Part shown: piece by piece, positions 25,409 to 32,956 of the stretch
Layout: each line of letters begins with the position of its first letter
Position numbering within the stretch: the stretch's first letter is position 1
From: Oceaniferula spumae
GTDB lineage: Bacteria; Verrucomicrobiota; Verrucomicrobiia; Verrucomicrobiales; Akkermansiaceae
Direction: 5' to 3'
DNA: 64,000 bases
Assembly (NCBI RefSeq): GCF_042849255.1
Contig: NZ_AP026866.1
Coordinates: 1,240,001 to 1,304,000 of the forward strand
Notes under the pieces: model-generated
The model's database searches: none
What the model saw: only the letters and a program-made list of their open reading frames with translations
Told to the model about the DNA's origin: nothing
Translations under genes and position numbers: made by a program

Positions 25409-26525
25409 ATGAGTGAACAAAACATCGCTGACCTCCTGGCGCTGGACACCGGGGCTCTGAAGAGTCGCCTGTCCGAACTCAGGAGGTATCTTTGACGTCG
25501 AATCCCTGCAGGACCAACTGGTGGAGTATGACAAAATCATGACAGATCCTGACTTTTGGAATGATCCGGACAAAGCCCAAGCCACTGTAGGCGAGGCAAA
25601 CTTGCTCAAAGGACGCCTCAACCCGTTTCTTGATCTCGAGAATCGAGTGGCCAACCTCGACGAAGTGATCGAGCTGGCCAAGGAAACCGACGACATGGAA
25701 TTCGCCCGTGAGGCAAACAAGGATTATAAGCAGATTGTCAAAGAGTTGGAAAAATTCGAACTCCTCACGCTATTGGATCAACCTACCGATCCCTCCAATG
25801 CCTATCTTTCCATTCAAGCTGGCGCGGGTGGCACCGAAGCCTGCGACTGGGCTGAAATGTTACTGCGCATGTATACCCGCTGGGCGGAATCCAAGGGATT
25901 CACCGTGACCAGCCTCGACTACCAAGACGGGGACGGTGCCGGCTGTCGTGCAGCTTCGCTTAAAATCGACGGGCCGCACGCTTACGGCTACCTCAAGAAC
26001 GAGCGTGGAGTTCATCGTTTGGTGCGCATTTCCCCATTCGACTCCGCAGGAAAAAGGCACACCTCCTTTTCAGCTGTGGATGTCACCCCTGAAATTTCCA
26101 AGGACATCGTCATTGAAATCCCTGAATCGGATGTTGAGATCAATACCGCCAGGTCTGGAGGTGCTGGCGGCCAGAACGTTAACAAGGTGGAAACCGCGGT
26201 CATTCTCAAACACAAGCCCACCGGGATCATGATTCGTTCTACCCAAGAGCGCTCCCAACTGCGCAACCGCGAAAACGCTTGGGCTCTACTCCGCGCCAAG
26301 CTCTATCAGATCGAGGAAGACAAGCAACGGGCGGAGGCTGATCGCGAATACTCAGCCAAAGGTGAAATCGGCTGGGGCAGCCAGATCCGATCCTACGTCT
26401 TCCAACCATACCAAATGGTCAAAGACTTGCGGACCGGAGAGGAAACAGGCAACATTTCGGCCGTCATGGACGGAGAGCTCGATCCATTCATCGAAGCCAT
26501 GCTAAAAGGCAAGACGCGCAAATAA
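25409..26525 (+). CDS. prfB: Peptide chain release factor 2 (programmed +1 frameshift)
   Basis: The first 28 codons run from ATG 25409 to CTT 25490-25492, where an in-frame TGA (25493-25495) stops zero-frame reading. A +1 shift skipping T 25493 continues with GAC 25494 and runs to 26525, giving 371 residues, like E. coli RF2. Motifs: tripeptide SPF in VRISPFDSAG for stop recognition and GGQ in SGGAGGQNVNKVET for peptide release. It terminates translation at UGA and UAA. It is followed 8 bases later by gmk. Confidence 0.96.
25481..25496 (+). other. prfB programmed frameshift site
   Basis: AGGAGGTATCTTTGAC: a strong Shine-Dalgarno-like AGGAGG three bases before the slippery CTT codon, followed by TGA and C. 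This is essentially the E. coli site. When RF2 is scarce the ribosome slips +1 at CTT-T and makes RF2, an autoregulatory loop. Confidence 0.95.
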
Positions 26526-26533
26526 TTCACACC

Positions 26534-27136
26534 ATGTGTAAACGAACAGGTATCATCTTGTTAGTCTCTGGCCCATCAGGCTCGGGAAAAACCACACTCT
26601 GCCGCAGACTCGCCGATGAAGGTGAGGCTGTCTACTCGACTTCGTGCACCACGCGCCCCGCCCGTGAGGGGGAGAAACACGGACACGATTATCATTTTCT
26701 CACTAGAGAGGATTTTGAAAAACGTGTCGCAGCAGATGAATTCATCGAGTATGCCGAGGTGCATAATAACCTTTACGGCACCCTCAAGTCCGAGGTCATG
26801 GATCACATCGTCGCCGGCACAGACGTGGTCATGGATATTGATGTTCAAGGCGCCGATCTCGTGCGCTCATGCGCAGAGCCCAGCATCCGCGAAGCTTTGG
26901 TAGAACTCTTTGTCATGCCCCCCAGTGAAGACGAACTCCGCGCCAGATTAACCGGACGAGGCACGGACGCTGACGACGTCATCGAACTACGCATGAAAAA
27001 TGCGATCGAGGAAATGAGCCACTGGCACAAATACACCTACCGCTTGATTTCCGCGACACGTGAAGAAGATTATAATTCCTTCAAAGCCCTGCTCTCTGCT
27101 GAACGCCTCAGGACATCTCGCATCACAAATCCCTAA
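26534..27136 (+). CDS. gmk: Guanylate kinase
   Basis: 200 residues. P-loop SGPSGSGKTTLCRRL, GMP-binding STSCTTRPAREGEKHGHDYHF and EYAEVHNNLYGT, then DIDVQGADLVR. It converts GMP to GDP with ATP. It starts 8 bases after prfB and is followed by coaC 19 bases after its stop, so prfB-gmk-coaC-coaB probably form one operon. Usual length. Confidence 0.95.
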   Translation: MCKRTGIILLVSGPSGSGKTTLCRRLADEGEAVYSTSCTTRPAREGEKHGHDYHFLTREDFEKRVAADEFIEYAEVHNNLYGTLKSEVMDHIVAGTDVVMDIDVQGADLVRSCAEPSIREALVELFVMPPSEDELRARLTGRGTDADDVIELRMKNAIEEMSHWHKYTYRLISATREEDYNSFKALLSAERLRTSRITNP

Positions 27137-27155
27137 TGGATAATCCCCCTCTCCC

Positions 27156-27692
27156 ATGACTATCATTCTCGGCATCACTGGCTCTATAGCAGCCTATAAA
27201 GCGGCAGGTATCGCCTCGCAGTTGGTTAAAAACGGCCACGAGGTTCATGTTGTGATGACCAAAGCAGCCACGGAGTTCATCACTCCGCTCACCCTGCAAG
27301 TCATCTCTCAAAATCCTGTATTGGTATCATTGGAGGACGAAAAGCAGGCATGGAAACCTGGTCACATCGATCTCGCAGACCGAGCCGATCTTTTATTAGT
27401 CGCACCATGTAGCGCCGATACCATCGGCAATTTTGCCAACGGTCTGGCGCCTGATCCCCTCTCCAGCATCTATCTTGCCACCAAAGCGAAGGTTCTCATT
27501 GCCCCTGCCATGAACGGTAAGATGTGGCTGCACGCAGCGACTCAGCGCAACGTCTCACAACTCAAATCCGATGGCTGTCATTTCATCGGACCCGAGGATG
27601 AAGGAATGCTCGCGTGTGGCTATTCCGGACCAGGCCGATTGATGGAAGAGAGTTCTATCCTCGACCAGGTCGAAGAGCTGCTTGGGAATTGA
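27156..27692 (+). CDS. coaC: Phosphopantothenoylcysteine decarboxylase (separate CoaC)
   Basis: 178 residues, flavoprotein of the HFCD family: GITGSIAAYKAAGIASQL for FMN, the histidine in KPGHIDLADRADLLLVAPCSADTIGN, PAMNGKMW, and the substrate-clamp cysteine in LACGYSGPGRL. It decarboxylates phosphopantothenoylcysteine in coenzyme A synthesis. In most bacteria this is the N-terminal half of a fused CoaBC; here it is a separate gene, followed by coaB 25 bases later. Confidence 0.92.
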   Translation: MTIILGITGSIAAYKAAGIASQLVKNGHEVHVVMTKAATEFITPLTLQVISQNPVLVSLEDEKQAWKPGHIDLADRADLLLVAPCSADTIGNFANGLAPDPLSSIYLATKAKVLIAPAMNGKMWLHAATQRNVSQLKSDGCHFIGPEDEGMLACGYSGPGRLMEESSILDQVEELLGN

Positions 27693-27717
27693 TCCCCATA
27701 ACAATATTCTAGAGCGA

Positions 27718-28356
27718 ATGAATATCCTCATCACAGCTGGGCCAACGCGCGAACCGATTGATCCCGTCCGTTTCCTAACAAACAAGTCATCTGGTAAGAT
27801 GGGATACGCGATCGCCCATGCTGCGGCTGATGCCAGTCATCGCGTGATCCTCATCTCAGGGCCTACCCAACTCGACGTGCCGGATCGAGTGGATTACATC
27901 CCTGTGGAGACCACTGCGGAAATGTATGCGGTCGTGGAGCACTGGATAGGCAAGGCTGATGTTGCCATTTTCTCTGCCGCTGTGGCTGATTACCGTCCCG
28001 CCCAAGTTCCCGATCACAAGATCAAAAAAAGCGGCGAGACAATGACATTGGAACTCGTGCGTAATCCCGACATCCTTGGATCTGCTAGAAATGCTTTTGA
28101 CTATCGCGGAGTGCTTGTCGGGTTTGCCGCAGAGACAGAAAATTTAGAAGACAACGCTCGAGAGAAATTGGAACGCAAAGGTTGCGACCTAGTGGTCGCG
28201 AATGATGTTTCGCGTAAGGACATCGGCTTTGACTCCAATGACAACGAAGTTCTCCTCGTTTATCCGGACCACTCGGAAGGTGTCGAAAAGGGATCAAAGC
28301 ATCACCTCGGTCACATCATCTTGGAAAAGGCCTTGGAATTAGTCCCGCCCAGCTAA
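27718..28356 (+). CDS. coaB: Phosphopantothenate-cysteine ligase (separate CoaB)
   Basis: 212 residues from ATG 27718 (MNILITAGPTREPIDPVR); the frame opens earlier inside the end of coaC. Motifs: TAGPTREPIDPVRFLTNKSSGKMG for nucleotide binding, FSAAVADYRP, and VGFAAETENL. It joins cysteine to 4'-phosphopantothenate, in bacteria with CTP. Together with the separate coaC it replaces the usual fused CoaBC. The last 18 bases overlap malQ tail to tail. Confidence 0.92.
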   Translation: MNILITAGPTREPIDPVRFLTNKSSGKMGYAIAHAAADASHRVILISGPTQLDVPDRVDYIPVETTAEMYAVVEHWIGKADVAIFSAAVADYRPAQVPDHKIKKSGETMTLELVRNPDILGSARNAFDYRGVLVGFAAETENLEDNAREKLERKGCDLVVANDVSRKDIGFDSNDNEVLLVYPDHSEGVEKGSKHHLGHIILEKALELVPPS

Positions 28357-30015
28357 ATGGATCTGCTCTTTGAGGCGCTGACATTCTCTCCGTAGAGGAT
28401 CTGGCATATCATCCAGTTTCCACGGCAGACGATATCGCCAGTTCTCTCCACCTACCGTTCCTGGTATATTGATGCGCTTGGTACTATCGATCAGATCCGT
28501 GATCATGATCGCGGCATAATCTGAGCGGCACATGACTAGCTTCTCTAACAATGCCCATTTGACCACTGGCCCATATTTCGAATAGGCAGCTGCAGTTTCA
28601 CCTTTCGGCAAGCCGGCAAAGTCGCTGAGTAAGGCTAAGCCTCGCATGGCTCCTTCGTGTTCAAGACCATTGAGCATATCCAATAATGCATTCCATAGCG
28701 CAGGAATGGAATCGTGATCGTGAGTCGCATAGGTAGCAAAGGAGCATTCAGGATACTCACTTCCAGGAACAGCCTGACCTTCTCCGAGTTCCTCCCAGTG
28801 ACAGATCTTGAACCCTGCAATACCTAACTTGGCCAAATGAGGTCGGACATAATCAGGCACGCACCCGAGATCCTCGCCTACCACTTCGCCATCGCCTGCC
28901 GCCTCTAACACAACTTTAAGATATTTATCCCCAGCTTCCAAATTGGCCTTTTTATGTGCGACGGTATCGTCTGGGTGAGGATGAAATTTCGGTAATTCAC
29001 CACCCGTCAGCTTCTTGGCCTTAGCATCCGTCAGCCCGAGAAATTCAGCATTGCGTGCGGGTCTCCATGGAAAGCTAAAGATTCGGTAAAACCCTAGAAT
29101 ATGATCAATCCGAAAGATGTGAAACACATCGGTGAGCTTCTCAATGCGGCGTCGCCACCAAGAGAAATCATGTTTTTCTAACTCCTCCCAATTGTAGAGG
29201 GGTATACCCCAGTTCTGTCCCCACTGACAGGCGAAGGCATCGTCCTTGAACACCGTCTCTGGAGGCGAACCACCAGACAACGTAAGGTCAAACCACTGCG
29301 GTTCGAAAAATACATCTGCGCTAGAGTAGGAAATACCTATCGGAATATCCCCCATCAACTTCACGTTCTTGCTTGCCGCATAGTTACGGAGATCTCGCCA
29401 CTGGCTGAATGCGTGCCATTGAACCCACGCATAATATGTAAGGCTCTGCTCCACATCCTCGGGAGGTAACGTGGCTAAATAAGCATCCGCCTTTTCGGAA
29501 GTATTATACTCCTCTGGCCAATGCTCCCACTCTTCCGTGCCGGCCAATTCCATCAGCCAGCGGTATTTCGTATAGGAGACTAACCAATCCTGCTCGGCTT
29601 TTCTGAAAGCGTCAAATTCAGGAGTCGGTCCCCCCTTTGATCTAAAAATTTCGTAGCCAGCCTTGAGCAATCGCCACTTCGCAGCTCCAGCTGTCGAGTA
29701 ATCGACCAGGTTTTCGTGAACACATGCAGCATCTTCGAGAGCAATGGCTTCAGCTGTTATCCCTGGGATTTCGTCCACGGCGATCAATACAGGATCAAGC
29801 GCTATGGAACTGATGGCATTATACGGGCTACTGTCCGAACCCGTCTCGTTGATGGGTAAGAGCTGAAGGAAACCGATGTCATGTGCCGATGCCCAGTCGA
29901 CAGCCTCCTTCATGGCAAGAGTGTCACCTATGCCAAGATCATGATCTCGTTTCAGTGAAAAAACAGGTATCAGAACCCCGAATCGACGAAGGCGCTGCAT
30001 GGCTTGAACTGGCAT
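28339..30015 (-). CDS. malQ: 4-alpha-glucanotransferase
   Basis: 558 residues, GH77 family. It carries FGVLIPVFSLKRDHDLGIGD at the start, LQLLPINETGSDSSPYNAIS, KLMGDIPIGISYSSADVF, IFRIDHILGFYRIF with a catalytic Asp, EDLGCVPDYVRPHL and YATHDHDSIPALW. It transfers maltooligosaccharide segments in glycogen or maltodextrin metabolism in the cytoplasm. ATG 30000 is an alternative start. No other glycogen gene is adjacent. Confidence 0.92.
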   Translation of the reverse strand: MPVQAMQRLRRFGVLIPVFSLKRDHDLGIGDTLAMKEAVDWASAHDIGFLQLLPINETGSDSSPYNAISSIALDPVLIAVDEIPGITAEAIALEDAACVHENLVDYSTAGAAKWRLLKAGYEIFRSKGGPTPEFDAFRKAEQDWLVSYTKYRWLMELAGTEEWEHWPEEYNTSEKADAYLATLPPEDVEQSLTYYAWVQWHAFSQWRDLRNYAASKNVKLMGDIPIGISYSSADVFFEPQWFDLTLSGGSPPETVFKDDAFACQWGQNWGIPLYNWEELEKHDFSWWRRRIEKLTDVFHIFRIDHILGFYRIFSFPWRPARNAEFLGLTDAKAKKLTGGELPKFHPHPDDTVAHKKANLEAGDKYLKVVLEAAGDGEVVGEDLGCVPDYVRPHLAKLGIAGFKICHWEELGEGQAVPGSEYPECSFATYATHDHDSIPALWNALLDMLNGLEHEGAMRGLALLSDFAGLPKGETAAAYSKYGPVVKWALLEKLVMCRSDYAAIMITDLIDSTKRINIPGTVGGENWRYRLPWKLDDMPDPLRRECQRLKEQIHLAGRD

Positions 30016-30127
30016 GTCTTGATATCAGACAGAGCCTATGGATTAGGCAACTACAAACGATGTCTTCAACGCCGCGGTTATTTCCCCCTTGCTTTTAAAC
30101 TGAAGAACTGGCCTAAATGTTAGCGTT

Positions 30128-30349
30128 ATGAAAACAACGCGCATCAATAACTACACATTAACTACCGCTATTTGCTGTCTAAGCATGGCTCTCAGCCTGT
30201 TCGTCACATCATGTGGAGCACCTGATCCAAATGCCCAAAAGAGAATGGATGCCGACATCATGTCCGCAGGTCAGAAAAAGGGCCCCGGTAGCACCACTGG
30301 CCCGCAATATATGCAGGGTAGTCGTGGATACGGCCTCGGAGGTTTCTAA
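30128..30349 (+). CDS. Small lipoprotein
   Basis: 73 residues: signal peptide with lipobox (SLFVTSCGAP, Cys about 29), then a short hydrophilic Gly/Gln-rich mature part ending SRGYGLGGF. No domain is recognised. The start ATG 30128 has no Shine-Dalgarno sequence; a TAAATG -10-like box ends only about 8 bases before it, hinting at a leaderless message. It is isolated between divergent malQ and the convergent FadL-type gene. Confidence 0.6.
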   Translation: MKTTRINNYTLTTAICCLSMALSLFVTSCGAPDPNAQKRMDADIMSAGQKKGPGSTTGPQYMQGSRGYGLGGF

Positions 30350-30382
30350 AAAAACAGACGCCCTATCCGGATCTATACAACA

Positions 30383-30412
30383 TCGCCAGTCATCCTCGAA
30401 GGATCACTGGCG
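30383..30412. terminator. Hairpin between convergent genes, probable bidirectional terminator
   Basis: Stem tcgccagt (30383-30390) / actggcga (30405-30412) with an inner cct/agg pairing. It lies between the small lipoprotein gene and the end of the FadL-type gene. The T run is poor on either strand, so termination strength is uncertain. Confidence 0.5.
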
Positions 30413-30447
30413 AAATTTGTTGCTCCAGACTAGCAGTTGAATAACAG

Positions 30448-31620
30448 CTAGAAATCGTAGCGAGCCGTCAGGCTGAACGAATGGTAGCGAGATTTGTAAT
30501 CGCCATTCACTGAAGAATCGAGGGCTGACTTAACCTCCCTGTCTGAAAATGCATACTGATAGGCAGCATCCCATGACCAGCTGTCACCCTTATGACCGAG
30601 CCCCACGGTGAGCCAGTGCCGATCAGCATCAGCGACCCCAGGGTTATAATGTTCATCGGGCTGGGAGCTTTCAATGTAGTTATACCCGAAGCGGGCCAAG
30701 TAACCATTGCCAAGGTCATATTCGGCACCGATTGAATAAACAAAAGAGTCTTCCCATTTGAAAGGGATCTCTTGATTCCCCGAACCCTGCTCGAGAGTGA
30801 GAGTGTCTAATTCATCCCAGTTTACCCACTCCACATTGACCTCAATGTTCCAGCATTGGTTAGGTCTATATGAGTAACCTACGGCAAACGAAGCAGGAGT
30901 AGTTAGATCTACTTGAGCATCTTCGCGCAGAGCAACATATGGAAACACTCTGGATTTTCCCTCCAAGGTAAAATCAGTTTCGCTCCGGTACACTGCACCA
31001 AAAGAATGTTTTTCAGCTGGCTGCCACAAGGCACTTAAAGTCCATGAGACCGCTTGATCATCACCCTTGAATGAAAACTCATCACCAGGAGCAAAGAGAC
31101 CACGGCGCAGATCGATGTCCGCATGATGAATGCCAATGCCGCCGCCGATGGAGAACTGTTCATTCACCTCATATCCGGCTACCGCCCAGAGTGTGGCGTA
31201 TTTCAGAGATGATATTGTGGCCGTATTTCTAAATGAAGTATTGTCATCCCACTCTGTCGCCAGACCAAAGGGAGAGTTCAGGCCCAGACCAAGCACAGTC
31301 TTTTCGTTCAACCGGAAGGCGGAATAAATTTGTGGCGTAAATTGGACCTCACGATCGAGATCGAATTTGCCACCGGCGACATCTGCCTCGATGCCGAGCA
31401 TCACACTGTAAAATCCAACTTGAACGGACGACCCATCGATCTGTGTCAGGCCCGCAGCATTATAATAAACAGCCGCTGCCGTGTTGGCTGTTGCAACAAA
31501 GGCATTCCCCTTACCAACGGCTTCGGGTGATTGACCTGCTAGATGGAATCCATCTGCCACAGCGATACCTTGAGTAAGAACTGAGGCCGCCGTATAGAGA
31601 ACTAAGTTTCGAGTTTTCAT
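30448..31620 (-). CDS. FadL/OmpP1 family outer-membrane hydrophobic-compound channel
   Basis: 390 residues. Signal peptide ending near GIAVADG, then FHLAGQSPEAVGKGNAFVATANTAAAVYYNAAGLTQI, the FadL-family N-terminal plug signature, followed by beta-barrel strands to a C-terminal aromatic (FSLTARYDF). FadL proteins let long-chain fatty acids and other hydrophobic molecules across the outer membrane; a FadL homologue in Sinorhizobium helps import long-chain acyl-homoserine lactones. It starts 29 bases after the receiver gene at 31650, in the same direction, so it is probably the last gene of the Phc-like signalling cassette. A role in taking up the signal is inferred. Confidence 0.85.
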   Translation of the reverse strand: MKTRNLVLYTAASVLTQGIAVADGFHLAGQSPEAVGKGNAFVATANTAAAVYYNAAGLTQIDGSSVQVGFYSVMLGIEADVAGGKFDLDREVQFTPQIYSAFRLNEKTVLGLGLNSPFGLATEWDDNTSFRNTATISSLKYATLWAVAGYEVNEQFSIGGGIGIHHADIDLRRGLFAPGDEFSFKGDDQAVSWTLSALWQPAEKHSFGAVYRSETDFTLEGKSRVFPYVALREDAQVDLTTPASFAVGYSYRPNQCWNIEVNVEWVNWDELDTLTLEQGSGNQEIPFKWEDSFVYSIGAEYDLGNGYLARFGYNYIESSQPDEHYNPGVADADRHWLTVGLGHKGDSWSWDAAYQYAFSDREVKSALDSSVNGDYKSRYHSFSLTARYDF

Positions 31621-31649
31621 GTGTGTCTGTTATTTAGGTTTGGATCTCT

Positions 31650-32837
31650 TTACCCACCATAGCGGGCCCAGAAAACATCGTTCCCAGCCAGGGCTGCGCT
31701 CAGCGAGTCCCAGCCTACAACGCTGTTGTCTGGTCTGTGTGATGGATCAAATGTCACTTTAAAACGAATCATGTCTCTGCCCTCCTCTGGGACGACTTCG
31801 TAATTTGCACCGGCATCGGCCAGACGGAACAGTGCGGCGGCAAGTGCGAGACACTCGGAAGACGGAGCTTCTTTGGTCGCAGTGCGCAAAGGTTCCAAAT
31901 TCCTTGAGAGAAGACGTGATGAAAGCCTGAATTCAATGCCCCCCTGAATTTCAGAAACGAGCAGAATACCTGCGTCCCTCATGACAGATTCAAGTGCTGT
32001 CAGCAAGGTGCTGATTTCAGCCGCCATGGTTCCTAATGGCCCTGGCCAACCTGTACTCGATTCCTCCCCGCGGAGCCACTCGAAGTAACCATTACCTCCT
32101 ACCAATGGCCCCATAACATCCCCGACCGGAACTGCGGTGTTGTAGTCGAGTTCCAAGCCTTTCAAGTTGTCACGAGTCAGGCCAAGACGAATGGCACGGA
32201 GGTATTCCAAGTGACGTCCATATAGTTCGCGCCAATTCAGAGACCCGTCCACAGTCAGTTCTTCTTCCTGTTCCGTTTCTTCGACCTCGGCAAGTTGCAC
32301 CAGCGCGGTCAATGCGCGGTCCACATGACGGAGTCCTTCGTGACCGATTACAGCCATCGTGGCGATGGATAGCACCCGGTCAGACGAGGCTAGCATCTCC
32401 ACACTGGAGAGCTTCTGCTTGAGAAGAGTTCCACGTTCTTTTTCCAGAACATAAAGTTCCATGGCACGCGTCAGTGTCATTTCCAGATCATTGACTTCCC
32501 AAGGCTTGGTAACGTAGCGGTAGATTCCGCCTTTGTTCACCGAGTCAACGGCGGCATCAACGTCCGAATACGCCGTGGATAGAATACGGATGCATGAAGG
32601 TTTCATCTCCGCTACTTTTTCAAGCAGTTGGGAACCTGTCATGTTCGGCATGCGCTGGTCGGTTACGACCACCCCGATTTTATCCATATTCTGACGGAAC
32701 ATCTCAAGTCCCTGCAATCCGTCCTCCGCTAATAAAATCTCGAAATTCTGTCCGAATAAACGGGAGAAATACTTCCTAGTTTTCTCCTCGTCATCGACAA
32801 AGAGTATTACGTGGTCTTTTTGAGTTTGTTCGTTCAT
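31650..32837 (-). CDS. Response regulator with degenerate kinase-like C-terminus (PhcR/PhcQ-like)
   Basis: 395 residues. Receiver domain about 1-130: acidic pair VDDEE, phospho-acceptor Asp60 in VVVTDQRMPNMTG, switch Thr/Tyr in LSTAYSDVDAAV and Lys111 in YRYVTKPW. A helix leads to an H-box-like MAVIGHEGLRHVDRAL (His166), but no N, G1 (DxGxG) or G2 box follows, so the C-terminal 230 residues cannot be an active kinase of the usual type. The receiver resembles PhcR/PhcQ-type regulators. A -35/-10 pair precedes the gene, so it may be transcribed both with the upstream kinase and separately, with the FadL-type gene 29 bases downstream. Confidence 0.75.
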   Translation of the reverse strand: MNEQTQKDHVILFVDDEEKTRKYFSRLFGQNFEILLAEDGLQGLEMFRQNMDKIGVVVTDQRMPNMTGSQLLEKVAEMKPSCIRILSTAYSDVDAAVDSVNKGGIYRYVTKPWEVNDLEMTLTRAMELYVLEKERGTLLKQKLSSVEMLASSDRVLSIATMAVIGHEGLRHVDRALTALVQLAEVEETEQEEELTVDGSLNWRELYGRHLEYLRAIRLGLTRDNLKGLELDYNTAVPVGDVMGPLVGGNGYFEWLRGEESSTGWPGPLGTMAAEISTLLTALESVMRDAGILLVSEIQGGIEFRLSSRLLSRNLEPLRTATKEAPSSECLALAAALFRLADAGANYEVVPEEGRDMIRFKVTFDPSHRPDNSVVGWDSLSAALAGNDVFWARYGG

Positions 32838-32855
32838 ATCGCGCGTTATTCAATT

Positions 32856-32884
32856 AAAATACCGATTTGAGAGGTTTATTTCAA
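32856..32884 (-). promoter_or_regulatory. Putative sigma-70-type promoter before the receiver gene
   Basis: On the minus strand: TTGAAA (32884-32879), 17-base spacer, TATTTT (32861-32856), about 18 bases before ATG 32837, inside an AT-rich 119-base gap after the kinase gene. Confidence 0.45.
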
Positions 32885-32956
32885 GGTTTTTTATATCTAA
32901 CTTATTCAAACTAAATTGATGTTTAACAGCTAAACTGCTTAATCGAGGGCCATAAT

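Noticed and set aside
25289..25720. N-terminal extension of the recO frame
   Set aside because: It lies antisense to prfB and is unlike RecO; the family start is at 25288.
25521..26525. prfB starting at GTG 25521
   Set aside because: The upstream 28 codons and the frameshift site are conserved RF2 features, so the gene starts at 25409.
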